Source: Desulforhabdus sp. TSK
GTDB taxonomy: Bacteria; Desulfobacterota; Syntrophobacteria; Syntrophobacterales; Syntrophobacteraceae
DNA length: 60,127 nt
Direction: 5' to 3'
Assembly: GCF_022836495.1 (NCBI RefSeq)
Contig: NZ_BQXM01000033.1
Location: 1 to 60,127 of the forward strand
In this document: piece by piece, positions 46,722 to 55,648 of the stretch
How positions within the stretch are numbered: position 1 is the stretch's first letter
Layout: each line of letters starts with the position of its first letter
Translations under genes and position numbers: made by a program
The notes under the pieces: model-generated
Database searches by the model: none
Seen by the model: only the letters and a program-made list of their open reading frames with translations
Told to the model about the DNA's origin: nothing

Positions 46722-47456
46722 ATGCCCGAGAAAGAAGAACGCTTCTACCGCTACCAGCATCAAAGCAAGGCGGACTGGCTCACCTTTCAGACCCGGTACC
46801 GGGAAACGGATCTCTGGATACGATCCCGGAAGGATTTGAGGCAGGAAGCCCTGACGGCGGTACTGAGGTATCGGCGCCAACTGGAGCAGTACATCGCTGC
46901 ATCCCCACAGTTCCTCACCTCCCTGGCCCCCCTGCCGGAAGACTCACTTGCTCCTCCCCTGGCCCGCTGGATGATAGAAGCCTCACGAACGGCCGGCGTA
47001 GGCCCCATGGCCAGTGTCGCCGGCGCCGTGGCTCAGTCTGTCGCCCGGGACCTCAAGCTTCTGACTCCGGCCCTCATCATCGAAAACGGGGGGGACTGCT
47101 ACCTGGACATCCAGGAAGAGATGACCGTCGGCATCTACGCAGGCCCCGATTCTCCCTTCAGCGGGCGTATGGCCCTGCGCTTTCCCGCAGAACGCTTCCC
47201 CCTCGGCGTCTGTACCTCCTCGGGCACGGTGGGGCATTCCCTGAGCTTCGGAAAGGCCGACGCCGTTACCGTCGTCTCCAAAGACGCCGCCCTGGCGGAT
47301 GCTGCAGCCACCGCCCTGGGGAACATGGTGCAGAACCCCGGCCATATCAAGAAGGCCCTCGCCCGGGCCGCTCAAATTCCCGACATCGAAGGGGTCCTCA
47401 TCATCGTCAAAGACAAGATGGGACTCTGGGGAGACCTCGAGATCATCCCCCTCTGA
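46722..47456 (+). CDS. UPF0280 family protein (ApbE-like fold)
   Basis: A 244-residue protein of the UPF0280 family, found mostly in anaerobes and methanogens and related in fold to the ApbE FMN transferase. The family segments PMASVAGAVAQ, IENGGDCYLD and SGTVGHSLSFGKADAVTVV are clear. Biochemical function is unknown. The start at 46722 has GGAG seven bases upstream. Just downstream of the repeat cluster after guaA. Confidence 0.85.
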   Translation: MPEKEERFYRYQHQSKADWLTFQTRYRETDLWIRSRKDLRQEALTAVLRYRRQLEQYIAASPQFLTSLAPLPEDSLAPPLARWMIEASRTAGVGPMASVAGAVAQSVARDLKLLTPALIIENGGDCYLDIQEEMTVGIYAGPDSPFSGRMALRFPAERFPLGVCTSSGTVGHSLSFGKADAVTVVSKDAALADAAATALGNMVQNPGHIKKALARAAQIPDIEGVLIIVKDKMGLWGDLEIIPL

Positions 47457-47626
47457 GACTTGCTGACGGCGTGGAGCAGCGCCGACCTCCCCGGAGTGCT
47501 TCGCCCCCCCCGCCCTGGAAAAATGCCTTGAGTTTTCACCGCCGGTTGATATAGTAGCACCTTGTCCCGTACCCCGTGACATGTGAATGATATTTGTACA
47601 TAATTCTTCCCAGCGGCGCATGTGAA

Positions 47627-48103
47627 ATGAAAATTGTTGTAATGTCAGACACTCATCTGTCCAATGTGACGGACGAATTTCGCGCGATCTGTTCCCGCTA
47701 CTGTGACGATGCCGACATGGTGATCCATTTGGGCGATTGGGCAAGAGGACCCATCCTGGATTTTATGGAGCACTATCCACTGGAGGCGGTGGCGGGAAAT
47801 ACGGATGATTACTCCATCCAGAACCGTCTCCCTGCCAGCAGGATCCTGCAGGTGCAGGGGTGGAAGATCGCCATTGCCCATGGGTGGGGATTTGCATCGG
47901 ACCTGCAGCAGAGACTGAAAAACGAGTTCAACGGAGTGGACGCCATACTCTTCGGGCACACGCACATTCCCGTGAATGCTCAGCAAGAAGGCATTTTCTG
48001 GTTCAATCCCGGCTCGGTATTTCTGGGACGCGGCACCTCCGAAAAGACCTTGGGAATCCTTCACGTGGATGAACAGATTCAGGGTGAAATCATTCGATTA
48101 TAG
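47627..48103 (+). CDS. YfcE/MJ0936-type metallophosphoesterase
   Basis: A 158-residue calcineurin-like phosphodiesterase. Metal ligands lie in SDTHLS, HLGDWA, GNTDDY, IAHGWGF and GHTHIPV, the full set for two metals. Members hydrolyse small phosphodiesters; the natural substrate is unknown. Start: ATG 47627, chosen because MKIVVMSDTHLS is the family N-terminus. It precedes the HIT gene by 9 bases. Confidence 0.9.
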   Translation: MKIVVMSDTHLSNVTDEFRAICSRYCDDADMVIHLGDWARGPILDFMEHYPLEAVAGNTDDYSIQNRLPASRILQVQGWKIAIAHGWGFASDLQQRLKNEFNGVDAILFGHTHIPVNAQQEGIFWFNPGSVFLGRGTSEKTLGILHVDEQIQGEIIRL

Positions 48104-48112
48104 GAGAAACGC

Positions 48113-48613
48113 ATGCAGAATCTATGGGCTCCGTGGCGTATAGATTACATCCTTGGCAAGAGAGAACCTTACTGCATCTTCTGCCCCGAGGGGGACGGAC
48201 ATTCCGACGAAGAGCGGCTCATCCTCCGCAGAGATGAGCTGACGATGGTCATGATGAACAAATATCCATACAACAATGGACATTTGCTTGTGGCACCCTG
48301 GCGACACGTTGCCGCCGTTGAAGAGCTTCAGGGTGACGAAATGCTGAGCCTTATGCAATGGGTGCAAAAATGCATCGCCATCCTGAAAAAAGTCATGCAC
48401 CCGGAAGGCTTCAACGTCGGATTGAACCTGGGAACAGTGGCAGGAGCGGGAGTGAAGGATCACCTGCATTTTCATGTGGTACCCCGCTGGAACGGCGACA
48501 CGAATTTCCTCCCCGTCCTCGCCGATATCCGCAGCATTCCCGAGCACCTCAAGGCGACCTACACGAAGCTGATCCCCCACTTCCAGAAGGAGAGTGGGCA
48601 TGAAAATCTTTAA
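48113..48613 (+). CDS. HIT-family nucleotide hydrolase/transferase
   Basis: A 166-residue protein with the histidine triad HLHFHVV and the upstream GFNVGLNLGTVAGAGV. The N-terminal WAPWRIDYI and CIFC site mark the Ap4A phosphorylase/hydrolase branch common in bacteria. It likely acts on adenylated nucleotides such as Ap4A. Its stop lies inside the start of the next gene (14-base overlap), so the two are coupled. Confidence 0.92.
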   Translation: MQNLWAPWRIDYILGKREPYCIFCPEGDGHSDEERLILRRDELTMVMMNKYPYNNGHLLVAPWRHVAAVEELQGDEMLSLMQWVQKCIAILKKVMHPEGFNVGLNLGTVAGAGVKDHLHFHVVPRWNGDTNFLPVLADIRSIPEHLKATYTKLIPHFQKESGHENL

Positions 48614-49031
48614 GCTGATCCTGACCTTACTGATCTTGGGCTTTGCGACCCTCTTTGCGTGGGAGAATCTTTCCACGTTCCAACAGGTCATCCCCTTTCA
48701 GCTGAACCTTTATTTTCGGGAGGTCCAGAAGTGGGAGCACCATATCTACACGGTGCTCGGCATCGCTTTTGGCCTGGGCTTTTTCCTGGGAGCTGTTCTT
48801 GTACTGAGGCCTTATTTCAGGTTGAGACGCCGACTGGTCCAGGAGCGCGTAGAAAGAGAACAGATGCGGGCCTCCCAGGAAGCCGCTAGAGTCGAAAAAC
48901 CGAATCCGATTCCGCCGCCGGTGGTGGAAATCCAGCCGGAGCCGGCAGCTGCATCCCCATCCGCCCCTGAAAATCCAGCATCCGATTCCGGCTCCGCCGA
49001 AGCACCTCCAGCCAAGCCGACTCAGGGATAA
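48600..49031 (+). CDS. LapA-domain (DUF1049) inner-membrane protein
   Basis: A 143-residue protein with two transmembrane segments (about 4-24 and 45-67) and the LapA/YciS-type loop between them, followed by a basic helix and a Pro/Ala/Glu-rich tail. LapA-type proteins in enterics help regulate LPS assembly; that role is not proven for this shorter relative. Start ATG 48600 overlaps the HIT gene. Confidence 0.78.
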   Translation: MKIFKLILTLLILGFATLFAWENLSTFQQVIPFQLNLYFREVQKWEHHIYTVLGIAFGLGFFLGAVLVLRPYFRLRRRLVQERVEREQMRASQEAARVEKPNPIPPPVVEIQPEPAAASPSAPENPASDSGSAEAPPAKPTQG

Positions 49032-49074
49032 TGCCGCTTCCTCTGGCGGGAAGCCGCGCTGCATACTGAGCGTT

Positions 49075-49134
49075 GATGTGCGCTGACTTGCCCATTCCCT
49101 CTGCACTTTGCACGAGGGCGAGTCTGCGCACGTC
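49075..49134. repeat. Long hairpin between convergent genes
   Basis: Arms 49075-49093 and 49116-49134 pair at 17 of 19 positions. It lies between the ends of the LapA-like gene and cbiH and lacks a T-run; it may be a repeat or a weak terminator. Confidence 0.45.
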
Positions 49135-49177
49135 ACGGGTCTACTGCAGACGCCACTCCACTTTTACCCCTCTTCCC

Positions 49178-50098
49178 TCATTCCGAAAGCGTGTACTTGT
49201 TCAGGTAGCCTCGGGGGGTCACCATCCAGCCGTTCCAGAGGTAGGTCTTGCTGTTCCCCACGATGAGGATGGACTGCATGTCCACCTCTTCAAAGGGGAT
49301 TTCTCCCAGCGTTGTGAGGCACTTCCACTGGCCATCGCGCATGGCTTTGCGGAGGATGGCCACGGGGGTTTCGGGGGCTTTTTCCCGGAGCAGGACTTTC
49401 TGAGCCTTTTCCAGAAGATCGGGACGGGTTTTGCTCCGCGGATTGTAGATGGCCATGACAAAATCAGCGGAGGCCGCGGCCTGCAGCCTCTTCTCGATGA
49501 GATCCCAGGGGGTGAGGTGGTCGCTGAGGCTCACCACGGCGAAATCGTGCATGAGGGGAGCCCCCAGGATGGAAGCCGCCGCATTGAAGGCGGCCACACC
49601 CGGAATCACCTCCACAAAGAGATCCGGAGCCGACGCATTCACGCCATCTACTGAGGCAGCGGTTTCATCCTCCATTGAATGCCTGACCCCGCCGGGCGAG
49701 GCAACCCTCAGGGCCCGCTCCCGGCAGATGTCGAAAACCAGGCCGGCCATCCCGTAGATCCCGGCATCGCCGCTCGATACGAGCGCCACGCGGCGGCCGG
49801 CAAGGGCGCGGTCGATGGCCAGCGCGCAGCGGTCCACTTCCTTGCGCATGCCGCTGGAAAGCACTTCCTTCCCCTCCAGCAGCTCGTCAATCAAACCCAG
49901 GTAGGTCTTGTAGCCGAGGATCACCTCTGCAGCAACGAGCGCGTCGAGCGCTTCCGGCACCATGTAGGAGCGGTAGCCGGGCCCGAGGCTCACGATGGAC
50001 AGGCGACCCGGGCCACGGCCAGCGTCACGTTGAGTGTCTTCTGTTTGGGAACGATGAGGGTTTGGCTCCGGGCGCTCAGTAGAGCAGTTGCTTCGCAT
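49178..50098 (-). CDS. cbiH: Cobalt-precorrin-3B C17-methyltransferase
   Basis: A 306-residue SAM-dependent methyltransferase of the tetrapyrrole family that contracts the macrocycle ring. SIVSLGPGYRSYM (SAM loop), SSGDAGIYGMAG, EVIPGVAAFNAAASILGAPL and YNPRSKTRP are typical of CbiH/CobJ. The start at 50098 has AGGAG ten bases upstream and overlaps cbiG by 109 bases; a start nearer the cbiG stop would cut off the first strand of the SAM site. Last gene of the corrin operon. Confidence 0.92.
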   Translation of the reverse strand: MRSNCSTERPEPNPHRSQTEDTQRDAGRGPGRLSIVSLGPGYRSYMVPEALDALVAAEVILGYKTYLGLIDELLEGKEVLSSGMRKEVDRCALAIDRALAGRRVALVSSGDAGIYGMAGLVFDICRERALRVASPGGVRHSMEDETAASVDGVNASAPDLFVEVIPGVAAFNAAASILGAPLMHDFAVVSLSDHLTPWDLIEKRLQAAASADFVMAIYNPRSKTRPDLLEKAQKVLLREKAPETPVAILRKAMRDGQWKCLTTLGEIPFEEVDMQSILIVGNSKTYLWNGWMVTPRGYLNKYTLSE

Positions 50099-51144
50099 AC
50101 GCTTGAGACTCCTATGTGTCGGGCCACCTGTTCCGATGGGTTGGGAACGGTGATCTTTTCTACCGCATCGCGGGGATAAAAATAGACGGGACGATCGAGG
50201 GCTGCAGCTGCTCCCAGGAGCCCCGTTTCATCGGCCTTGAGGTCAATGCTCGAAAGATTCCGGATGGAGGCTGCCGAGAGGTTTTCGCGCAAAAAAACCT
50301 CCCGCAGGAGATCCAGGATCTCCCCGGCGGGCGTCCCTCGATTGCAGCCGATGCCCACCACGAGGTTGCGGGGGCGCAGCACAAGGCATTTCAGGGAAGA
50401 AGGCACCAGGGTCTCCGAAACCCAGACGCCTGGATTTTCCGCATGACCTCCCGCGTAATCGGGTGCCTCGGAACAACCATTGAGGTTTTCCTGTATGGGG
50501 ACTGCTGCAGAGGATGCCGAAACATCAGGAATCTGCGTCAGCCAGTCGATGGAGGGTTCATGGGCCAGATAGCTCCGCAGCCGACCTTCCGGGTCGTAGA
50601 TCCAGAGAGGCTCCTCCTCGAGCAAGGCCCGCGCCACGCGGCTGAGCATCTCAAAATTCTCGATTTCAAGGCCTGCTTCCCGGGCGATGAGGTCCAGGGC
50701 AGGCCTTTTCTGTACATCGGTGGCCGTGGTGATGACGGCCTGCCCCCCGGTCAGGCGGGCGACCTCTCGCGCCAGCCGGTTCGCTCCTCCCAAATGCCCA
50801 GAAACCAGGCTGATGACGAATTTGCCCCGTTCATCCAGCACCACGACGGCGGGATCATCCTTTTTGTGGCTCAGATGGGGGGCGATCTGTCGCACCACGA
50901 TGCCCGTGGCCATAACGCAGATAAGGGCGGAGAATTTCGGCCAGACCCACTGGAGTGCATCCGCCAACCGGTCGAATCCCACGGCTCCCATGGCCAGAGC
51001 GAACCGATGCCGGACAGGGACATAACAGACACTCCCCGGCAGCTGCCCCTGCAGCTGCAGAGCGAGATTCGCCCCATGCTTCGTCAGGGCCAGGATGGCC
51101 ACGGATGGAGACTCAGGCGGGGAGCTGCACTTTTCGAAAACCAT
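49990..51144 (-). CDS. cbiG: Cobalt-precorrin-5A hydrolase
   Basis: A 384-residue CbiG that opens the delta-lactone of cobalt-precorrin-5A and loses acetaldehyde. The N-terminal part has TKHGANLALQL and the central GHLGGANRLAREVARLTGGQAVITTATDV segment. The C-terminal domain starts near VVGIGCNRGTPAGEI. It belongs only to the anaerobic, early-cobalt pathway. It overlaps cbiF by 32 and cbiH by 109 bases. The exact start is uncertain because no strong ribosome-binding site is visible. Confidence 0.92.
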   Translation of the reverse strand: MVFEKCSSPPESPSVAILALTKHGANLALQLQGQLPGSVCYVPVRHRFALAMGAVGFDRLADALQWVWPKFSALICVMATGIVVRQIAPHLSHKKDDPAVVVLDERGKFVISLVSGHLGGANRLAREVARLTGGQAVITTATDVQKRPALDLIAREAGLEIENFEMLSRVARALLEEEPLWIYDPEGRLRSYLAHEPSIDWLTQIPDVSASSAAVPIQENLNGCSEAPDYAGGHAENPGVWVSETLVPSSLKCLVLRPRNLVVGIGCNRGTPAGEILDLLREVFLRENLSAASIRNLSSIDLKADETGLLGAAAALDRPVYFYPRDAVEKITVPNPSEQVARHIGVSSVCEATALLSARSQTLIVPKQKTLNVTLAVARVACPS

Positions 51145-51892
51145 GCTCGAAGGACTCGTCGTAGAGTTTGGATTTTTTCAATTCCTTCCCGGTGCGGGCG
51201 TTGAACACTTCACCCACCATGATGATGGCCTGGCGGCTGATGCCGGATTCCTTGACTTTTTCCGCAATGTCCCCGAGGGTCCCCTTCACCATACGCTGGT
51301 CCGGCCATCCCACACGATAGGCCACGACCACCGGCGTCTCTCGACCATAGCTCGGCACGATTTCTTCCACGAGCTTCTCGATCTGCTGCACACTGAGATA
51401 AATCACCAGGGTCGCACGGTGGGCCGCGAGTGACCGCAGGTCCTCACCCTCGGGAACAGGTGTGCGCCCCGCCATGCGCGTCAAGATGACCGTCTGGGAA
51501 ACCTCGGGGAGCGTCAATTCCTGGGTGAGGGCTGCAGCGGCGGCAAAAACCGCTGAAACCCCGGGCACAACGGCATAGGGAATTGCCTCCCGGTCCAGAA
51601 GCTCCATCTGTTCCTGGATGGCGCCGTACAGGGCGGGATCGCCCGTATGGAGGCGAACTACCCGCTCCCCTCCCAGGTACCCCTCCCTCAGAAGGGCATG
51701 TGTCTCCTCCAGAGTCAGGGGGGCGCTGTTGTGGATGCGGGCTCCCGCCCTGCATCCCTTCAAAAGGGTTTCGGGCACGAGGGAGCCCGCATAGACGATA
51801 CGGTCGGCCTCCTCCAGGAGCCGCCTGCCCTTGACCGTGATCAGCTCCGGGTCGCCAGGACCGGCGCCGACAAAATGAATGGGGTATTTCAT
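51113..51892 (-). CDS. cbiF: Cobalt-precorrin-4 C11-methyltransferase
   Basis: A 259-residue SAM-dependent methyltransferase. FVGAGPGDPELITVKG is the SAM loop, VYAGSLVP follows, then LHTGDPALYGAIQEQ, VVPGVSAVFAAAAAL and TRMAGRTPVPE, as in CbiF/CobM. The start at 51892 has GAGG six bases upstream. It begins 166 bases after cbiET, a gap filled by the tandem ACGCTGA repeat. Confidence 0.94.
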   Translation of the reverse strand: MKYPIHFVGAGPGDPELITVKGRRLLEEADRIVYAGSLVPETLLKGCRAGARIHNSAPLTLEETHALLREGYLGGERVVRLHTGDPALYGAIQEQMELLDREAIPYAVVPGVSAVFAAAAALTQELTLPEVSQTVILTRMAGRTPVPEGEDLRSLAAHRATLVIYLSVQQIEKLVEEIVPSYGRETPVVVAYRVGWPDQRMVKGTLGDIAEKVKESGISRQAIIMVGEVFNARTGKELKKSKLYDESFEHGFRKVQLPA

Positions 51893-51924
51893 GGCATGCC
51901 TCGCATCCAAAACTGTAAAAAGGG

Positions 51925-52032
51925 ACGCTGATGACGCTGACCAGGCGCTGAAAAACGCTGATAAAAACTTTTGGGGAGGTTGGAGAAAAAACAGCGTTCG
52001 TCAGCGCGCGTCAGCCTGCGTGCGTCAGCGTC
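51925..52032. repeat. ACGCTGA element, uninterrupted copy inside the cbi operon
   Basis: Left arm (GGACGCTGATGACGCTGACC onward, four ACGCTGA-type units) and right arm (several CGTCAGCG-type units) form an imperfect inverted repeat of about 45 bases around a purine-rich loop. It lies in the only sizeable gap of the downstream half of the operon and may pause or process the transcript there. Confidence 0.75.
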
Positions 52033-52057
52033 CAATTTTCAATTTATCCAATATCCA

Positions 52058-53380
52058 TCATTTAGAGGCCCTCTTCCACACACTGATCACGAATACCGGG
52101 TTGAGGGCTTCCAACCGCAGGGTTTTGCCGATGGGAGCCGATCGGCTGACCTGCAGTTGGATGATCTCCAGCTCATAGTCTTTGTCCCCCCAGAACGCCC
52201 GCACAGCCTCCAGGGTATCGAGGGTCACGGCGGTGAGCACCAGCCTCCCCCCCGCGCGCATCCGTCGCAGAAGGTGATCGAATACTTCGGGCAGGTCCCC
52301 GCCGCTGCCTCCGATAAAAACCCGGTCGGGGTCCGGCAGTCTCCCCAGCAGCTCCGAGGACCTGCCATGAAATGCCTGGATGGGGGAGCCGCAAAGGCGT
52401 TCGATGTTCTCCTGCAGGTCTCGGTAACGGTGCGGGTCTTTCTCCACGGCCGCCACACAACGCAAAGGCACGAGGCGCGACGCTTCGATGGAGACGGAGC
52501 CGCTCCCCGCCCCCAGGTCCCACAAGACGAGGCCCGGTTCCAGTTGAAGAGCGGCGAGGGCTACCGCGCGGACTTCCATCTTGGTGATCAACCCGGCCTG
52601 GTGGCGGAACGCCGATTCGGGAAGCCCTAGAACCGTGCGCGGCAGGGCGGCATCGCCCTCCAGATCCACTGAGGAAGAGGCAGTCTCCTCAGGCGTGCCC
52701 TGTCGAGGGGCATCTTTCCTCTCATCCAATACCGCCACCAGGTTGAGAGAGGAAAAACTCCCAGTCGCAGCCTCGCGTGGAGAAAGGCGATGGATTCGCT
52801 CGGAGGAAGTCCCCAAATCTTCCCCCACGACCATGACCCGATCTTCCATTCCGTTTTCCAGGAGCTGCCGGGCGATCCAGTTGGGAGTGTGCTGCGGGTC
52901 CGTGAAGCATACGAACCGGGGATGCAGGCGGAATTGGAGCAGCCACCGGGGATCGCCAACGGCGGCACCACGGCCGTGGAGGCTCAGGACCTTGACATCT
53001 TCCCACGGTTCATTGAGGCGTGCAAAAAGAACCTGGACACTCGTGATGTTGGGAAACGTCACGAGGTGATCTTTTCCCAGTCGCTCCGCCAGGCGGCGTC
53101 CTATGCCGAAGAAGAACGGGTCCCCCGAAGCCAGAACGGCCGTACGGCGCTCCCGTGATATTGCGCCCACGGCATCCAGCCACGCGTTCAACGGCCCCTT
53201 CAAGGGGAGCTTTTCGCCGGGATGACTGGCAAACCAGTCCAGGTGACGGGCTCCGCCTGCCAGCACTTCCGCCCGTTCGATCCAAGGCAGGGCCGCCGCA
53301 GGAATGTCTCCCACCCGCATTCCCATCCCCACCAGGACCACGCAGGGCGGGGCCCAGTCATCCGGTCGAAGGCCCCTCAT
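52058..53380 (-). CDS. cbiET: Fused CbiE-CbiT: cobalt-precorrin-7 C5-methyltransferase and precorrin-6B C15-methyltransferase/decarboxylase
   Basis: A 440-residue fusion equal to CobL. The CbiE half (about 1-210) has VVLVGMGMRVGDIP and ASGDPFFFGIGRRLAERL. After a variable linker, the CbiT half (about 255-440) has the class I SAM site LWDLGAGSGSVSIEASRL and the FIGGSGGDLPEV loop. Separate CbiE and CbiT are common in anaerobes; the fusion is usual too. ATG 53380 overlaps the cbiD stop by 4 bases (ATGA), which fixes the start; longer frames read through cbiD. Confidence 0.94.
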   Translation of the reverse strand: MRGLRPDDWAPPCVVLVGMGMRVGDIPAAALPWIERAEVLAGGARHLDWFASHPGEKLPLKGPLNAWLDAVGAISRERRTAVLASGDPFFFGIGRRLAERLGKDHLVTFPNITSVQVLFARLNEPWEDVKVLSLHGRGAAVGDPRWLLQFRLHPRFVCFTDPQHTPNWIARQLLENGMEDRVMVVGEDLGTSSERIHRLSPREAATGSFSSLNLVAVLDERKDAPRQGTPEETASSSVDLEGDAALPRTVLGLPESAFRHQAGLITKMEVRAVALAALQLEPGLVLWDLGAGSGSVSIEASRLVPLRCVAAVEKDPHRYRDLQENIERLCGSPIQAFHGRSSELLGRLPDPDRVFIGGSGGDLPEVFDHLLRRMRAGGRLVLTAVTLDTLEAVRAFWGDKDYELEIIQLQVSRSAPIGKTLRLEALNPVFVISVWKRASK

Positions 53381-54693
53381 TTTCCCCCGGCCCTTTCCAC
53401 ATCCACCAGCAGGGTGCCGTCGTAATCGAAAACCAGCAACCGCAGAGGTAGCCGATATTCCACCAGTCGCGCCGACTGATCCAGGGCCTGGACGGCCACG
53501 CCCCGGATGACGTCCTGAGCGTTCCGCTCCCGCAGCAATTCCAGGGCGTGGCGGGCGGTATTGGCTTCGGCGAGGCTGCCGCAAAAGCTCCCGTCATACC
53601 CCAGGCTCGCCGCCAGCTCTGCCAGGGGCGTCAGGTCCAGCGAGACCCTGTGGGCGTGGGTGTATGCATGCCCCTGGGCCATCTTCACCACCTTGCCGAA
53701 AAAAGCGCTGTGTATGAGCCCCTGAAATCCCATGCGCCAAGCTTCTTGAACGGAGAAGGCAAAGAAATCGGCAACCTGGACAAACGCCTCCCCGGGCAGG
53801 TCGGGAAGGAGCTCCTGCGCAAACCGCTCACTCTTTCCCCCCGTGCTGAGGACGACGCGGGTGCACCTGTTGGACCGCGCCACGGAGAGGGCCGCCTGGA
53901 TGGTCTCTTCGTACGCCGTGTGGGAAAAAGGCTTCACAATGCCCGTTGTTCCCAGAATGGAAATCCCCCCCACGATGCCCAAACGCGGGTTGAGGGTATG
54001 CCGGGCCAGTTCGGCGCCTTTGGGAACTTCGATCTCCACCCGGAGAACACCCCCGTCCAAGCACCCGGGAAGATGCTCTTCGGGGCCATGAAACGGCAGG
54101 AGCACATAGGGCTTTGACGGCGCTCCCCTCGGGAAAAGATCCTCCGCCCCCCCGGCAGGTTCCAGACCGGCCACCCCCGGGCAGCCCCGCAGGAATTCCT
54201 CGTGGAGGTTTTGGGACAGCATTTCCCTCGGCATGGGATTGACGGCCGGCTCCCCCACGGGCACGGGCAGTCCGGGTTTGGTGACCCTTCCAACCCCTTC
54301 ACCTGCCACCAGGCAAATGCCGGAAAACTTCTGCAAACCTCCTGCAGGGAAGCTCACAGTCGTCTCACCGGACGAAAGCGCCCGGATAGAAGGACCAGGC
54401 GTAGAAACGAAGCGGACTCGAGCCCTCACCTCCGCCTTGTGGGTGACATCGGGATCGTCTCCCCCGTCCTTGACGACAACCGCCACGACATCCATTCCGT
54501 CCCTGTAAATGCTCTCCACAGGAATGGGCAGGTAATACCCGGCAGGAAGCCTCACGGCGATACATTGCGGGCTCTTTCCCGTCAGGAGAAATCTCAGGGC
54601 TGATCGAGCAGCCGCCGTGGCGGCGGTGCCCGTGCTGAAGCCCCGCTTGAGATTCCTCTTGTCTCGATCTGAATCGCATCCCGTTCTGGACAT
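53377..54693 (-). CDS. cbiD: Cobalt-precorrin-5B C1-methyltransferase
   Basis: A 438-residue CbiD. GFSTGTAATAAARSAL at the N-terminus, LGIVGGISILGTTGIVKPFS in the middle and FGKVVKMAQGHAYTHAHRV toward the end are the family marks. It is about 60 residues longer than usual, mainly from a proline- and glycine-rich insert around 165-215. It is specific to the anaerobic pathway. It starts 12 bases after the btuF-like gene and overlaps cbiET. Confidence 0.93.
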   Translation of the reverse strand: MSRTGCDSDRDKRNLKRGFSTGTAATAAARSALRFLLTGKSPQCIAVRLPAGYYLPIPVESIYRDGMDVVAVVVKDGGDDPDVTHKAEVRARVRFVSTPGPSIRALSSGETTVSFPAGGLQKFSGICLVAGEGVGRVTKPGLPVPVGEPAVNPMPREMLSQNLHEEFLRGCPGVAGLEPAGGAEDLFPRGAPSKPYVLLPFHGPEEHLPGCLDGGVLRVEIEVPKGAELARHTLNPRLGIVGGISILGTTGIVKPFSHTAYEETIQAALSVARSNRCTRVVLSTGGKSERFAQELLPDLPGEAFVQVADFFAFSVQEAWRMGFQGLIHSAFFGKVVKMAQGHAYTHAHRVSLDLTPLAELAASLGYDGSFCGSLAEANTARHALELLRERNAQDVIRGVAVQALDQSARLVEYRLPLRLLVFDYDGTLLVDVERAGGK

Positions 54694-54704
54694 GCTCCGC
54701 CGCT

Positions 54705-55634
54705 CTATTCCCCGCCCTTCACACCGGCGGCAGCCTCGGACGGGGCATCAAAACGTTCAGGATAAAGCTGCGATGCAAGCTGCTCCACGGCATCCACACA
54801 GCGCGGACCGGGGCGGGAAAAAAGGAGCTCATCCACGAAGAGAATTTTCCCGTCCCGAACCGACCGGAGCCGATCGAAATGCGCCCTCTTTCGGGGATCC
54901 AAGGGGTTCCGGTTCATAGGGCCCTGCTGAACGATATAGACATCGGGATCGGCCAGGAGAAGGGATTCAAAATTAAACTGCACCATGGCCTTTTCGTTCT
55001 GCAGGGCATTTTCCGCTCCCGAAGCCTGGAGAATGCTCTCGACGATAGACCCTCTGCCTGCCCCTGTCAGGGGTTCGCCCCGGACTTCGAAAAACACCCG
55101 GACCCGCTTTTGAAATCCCGAAAGACGCGCTGTGACTTTCGCCAGCCGCGCCTTCAACTCAAGCACTTTGCTTCGGGCGATATCTTCTTTTCCCGTGAGT
55201 ACGCCCAGACGTTCCATGGTGGAAAAGATATCCTCGAAAGAACGGGGAGCAAACACGGCCACGGGGATCCCTGCCTCGCGCAGACGCTCCATCTCCCCGG
55301 TTTCTTCCCGACGGCTGGCGCTCTGAATGACCAGGTCCGGCTTCAGCCCCAGGATCATTTCCACGTTGGGGCGCATATGCGTTCCCACGGAGGGTCTCGC
55401 CACAATTTCGGGGGGGTATTCATCCGCCTGGGTTCTCGCCATGATTTCCGGTCCGGCTCCCACGGCAAAGAGCATTTCCGCAAAGGCGCCGTAGAGGGGA
55501 ATGATGCGCCTGGCGGGCTGAGGCAGCTCGATGACCTGCCCCAGATCATCCTTCACCTGGACCGCCGCCGCCAGGGAAGGCACGAAGAGCAGCAAAGCGG
55601 AGAGGAGAATGAAAACCCTTTTGATTCGATCCAT
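54705..55634 (-). CDS. Periplasmic substrate-binding protein of B12/metal-chelate ABC transporter
   Basis: A 309-residue class III binding protein. A signal peptide (KRVFILLSALLLFVPSLAAA) precedes the mature domain with RRIIPLYGAFAEMLFAVGAG, the GLKPDLVIQSA strand and VRVFFEVRGEPLTGAGRGSI. It resembles BtuF/FecB-type proteins. The cobalamin-controlled operon suggests cobalamin, cobinamide or another corrinoid as ligand rather than ferric siderophore. ATG 55634 is chosen so that the signal peptide starts the protein. 14 bases after the ATPase gene. Confidence 0.88.
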   Translation of the reverse strand: MDRIKRVFILLSALLLFVPSLAAAVQVKDDLGQVIELPQPARRIIPLYGAFAEMLFAVGAGPEIMARTQADEYPPEIVARPSVGTHMRPNVEMILGLKPDLVIQSASRREETGEMERLREAGIPVAVFAPRSFEDIFSTMERLGVLTGKEDIARSKVLELKARLAKVTARLSGFQKRVRVFFEVRGEPLTGAGRGSIVESILQASGAENALQNEKAMVQFNFESLLLADPDVYIVQQGPMNRNPLDPRKRAHFDRLRSVRDGKILFVDELLFSRPGPRCVDAVEQLASQLYPERFDAPSEAAAGVKGGE

Positions 55635-55648
55635 ATGCAGCACTTTCG

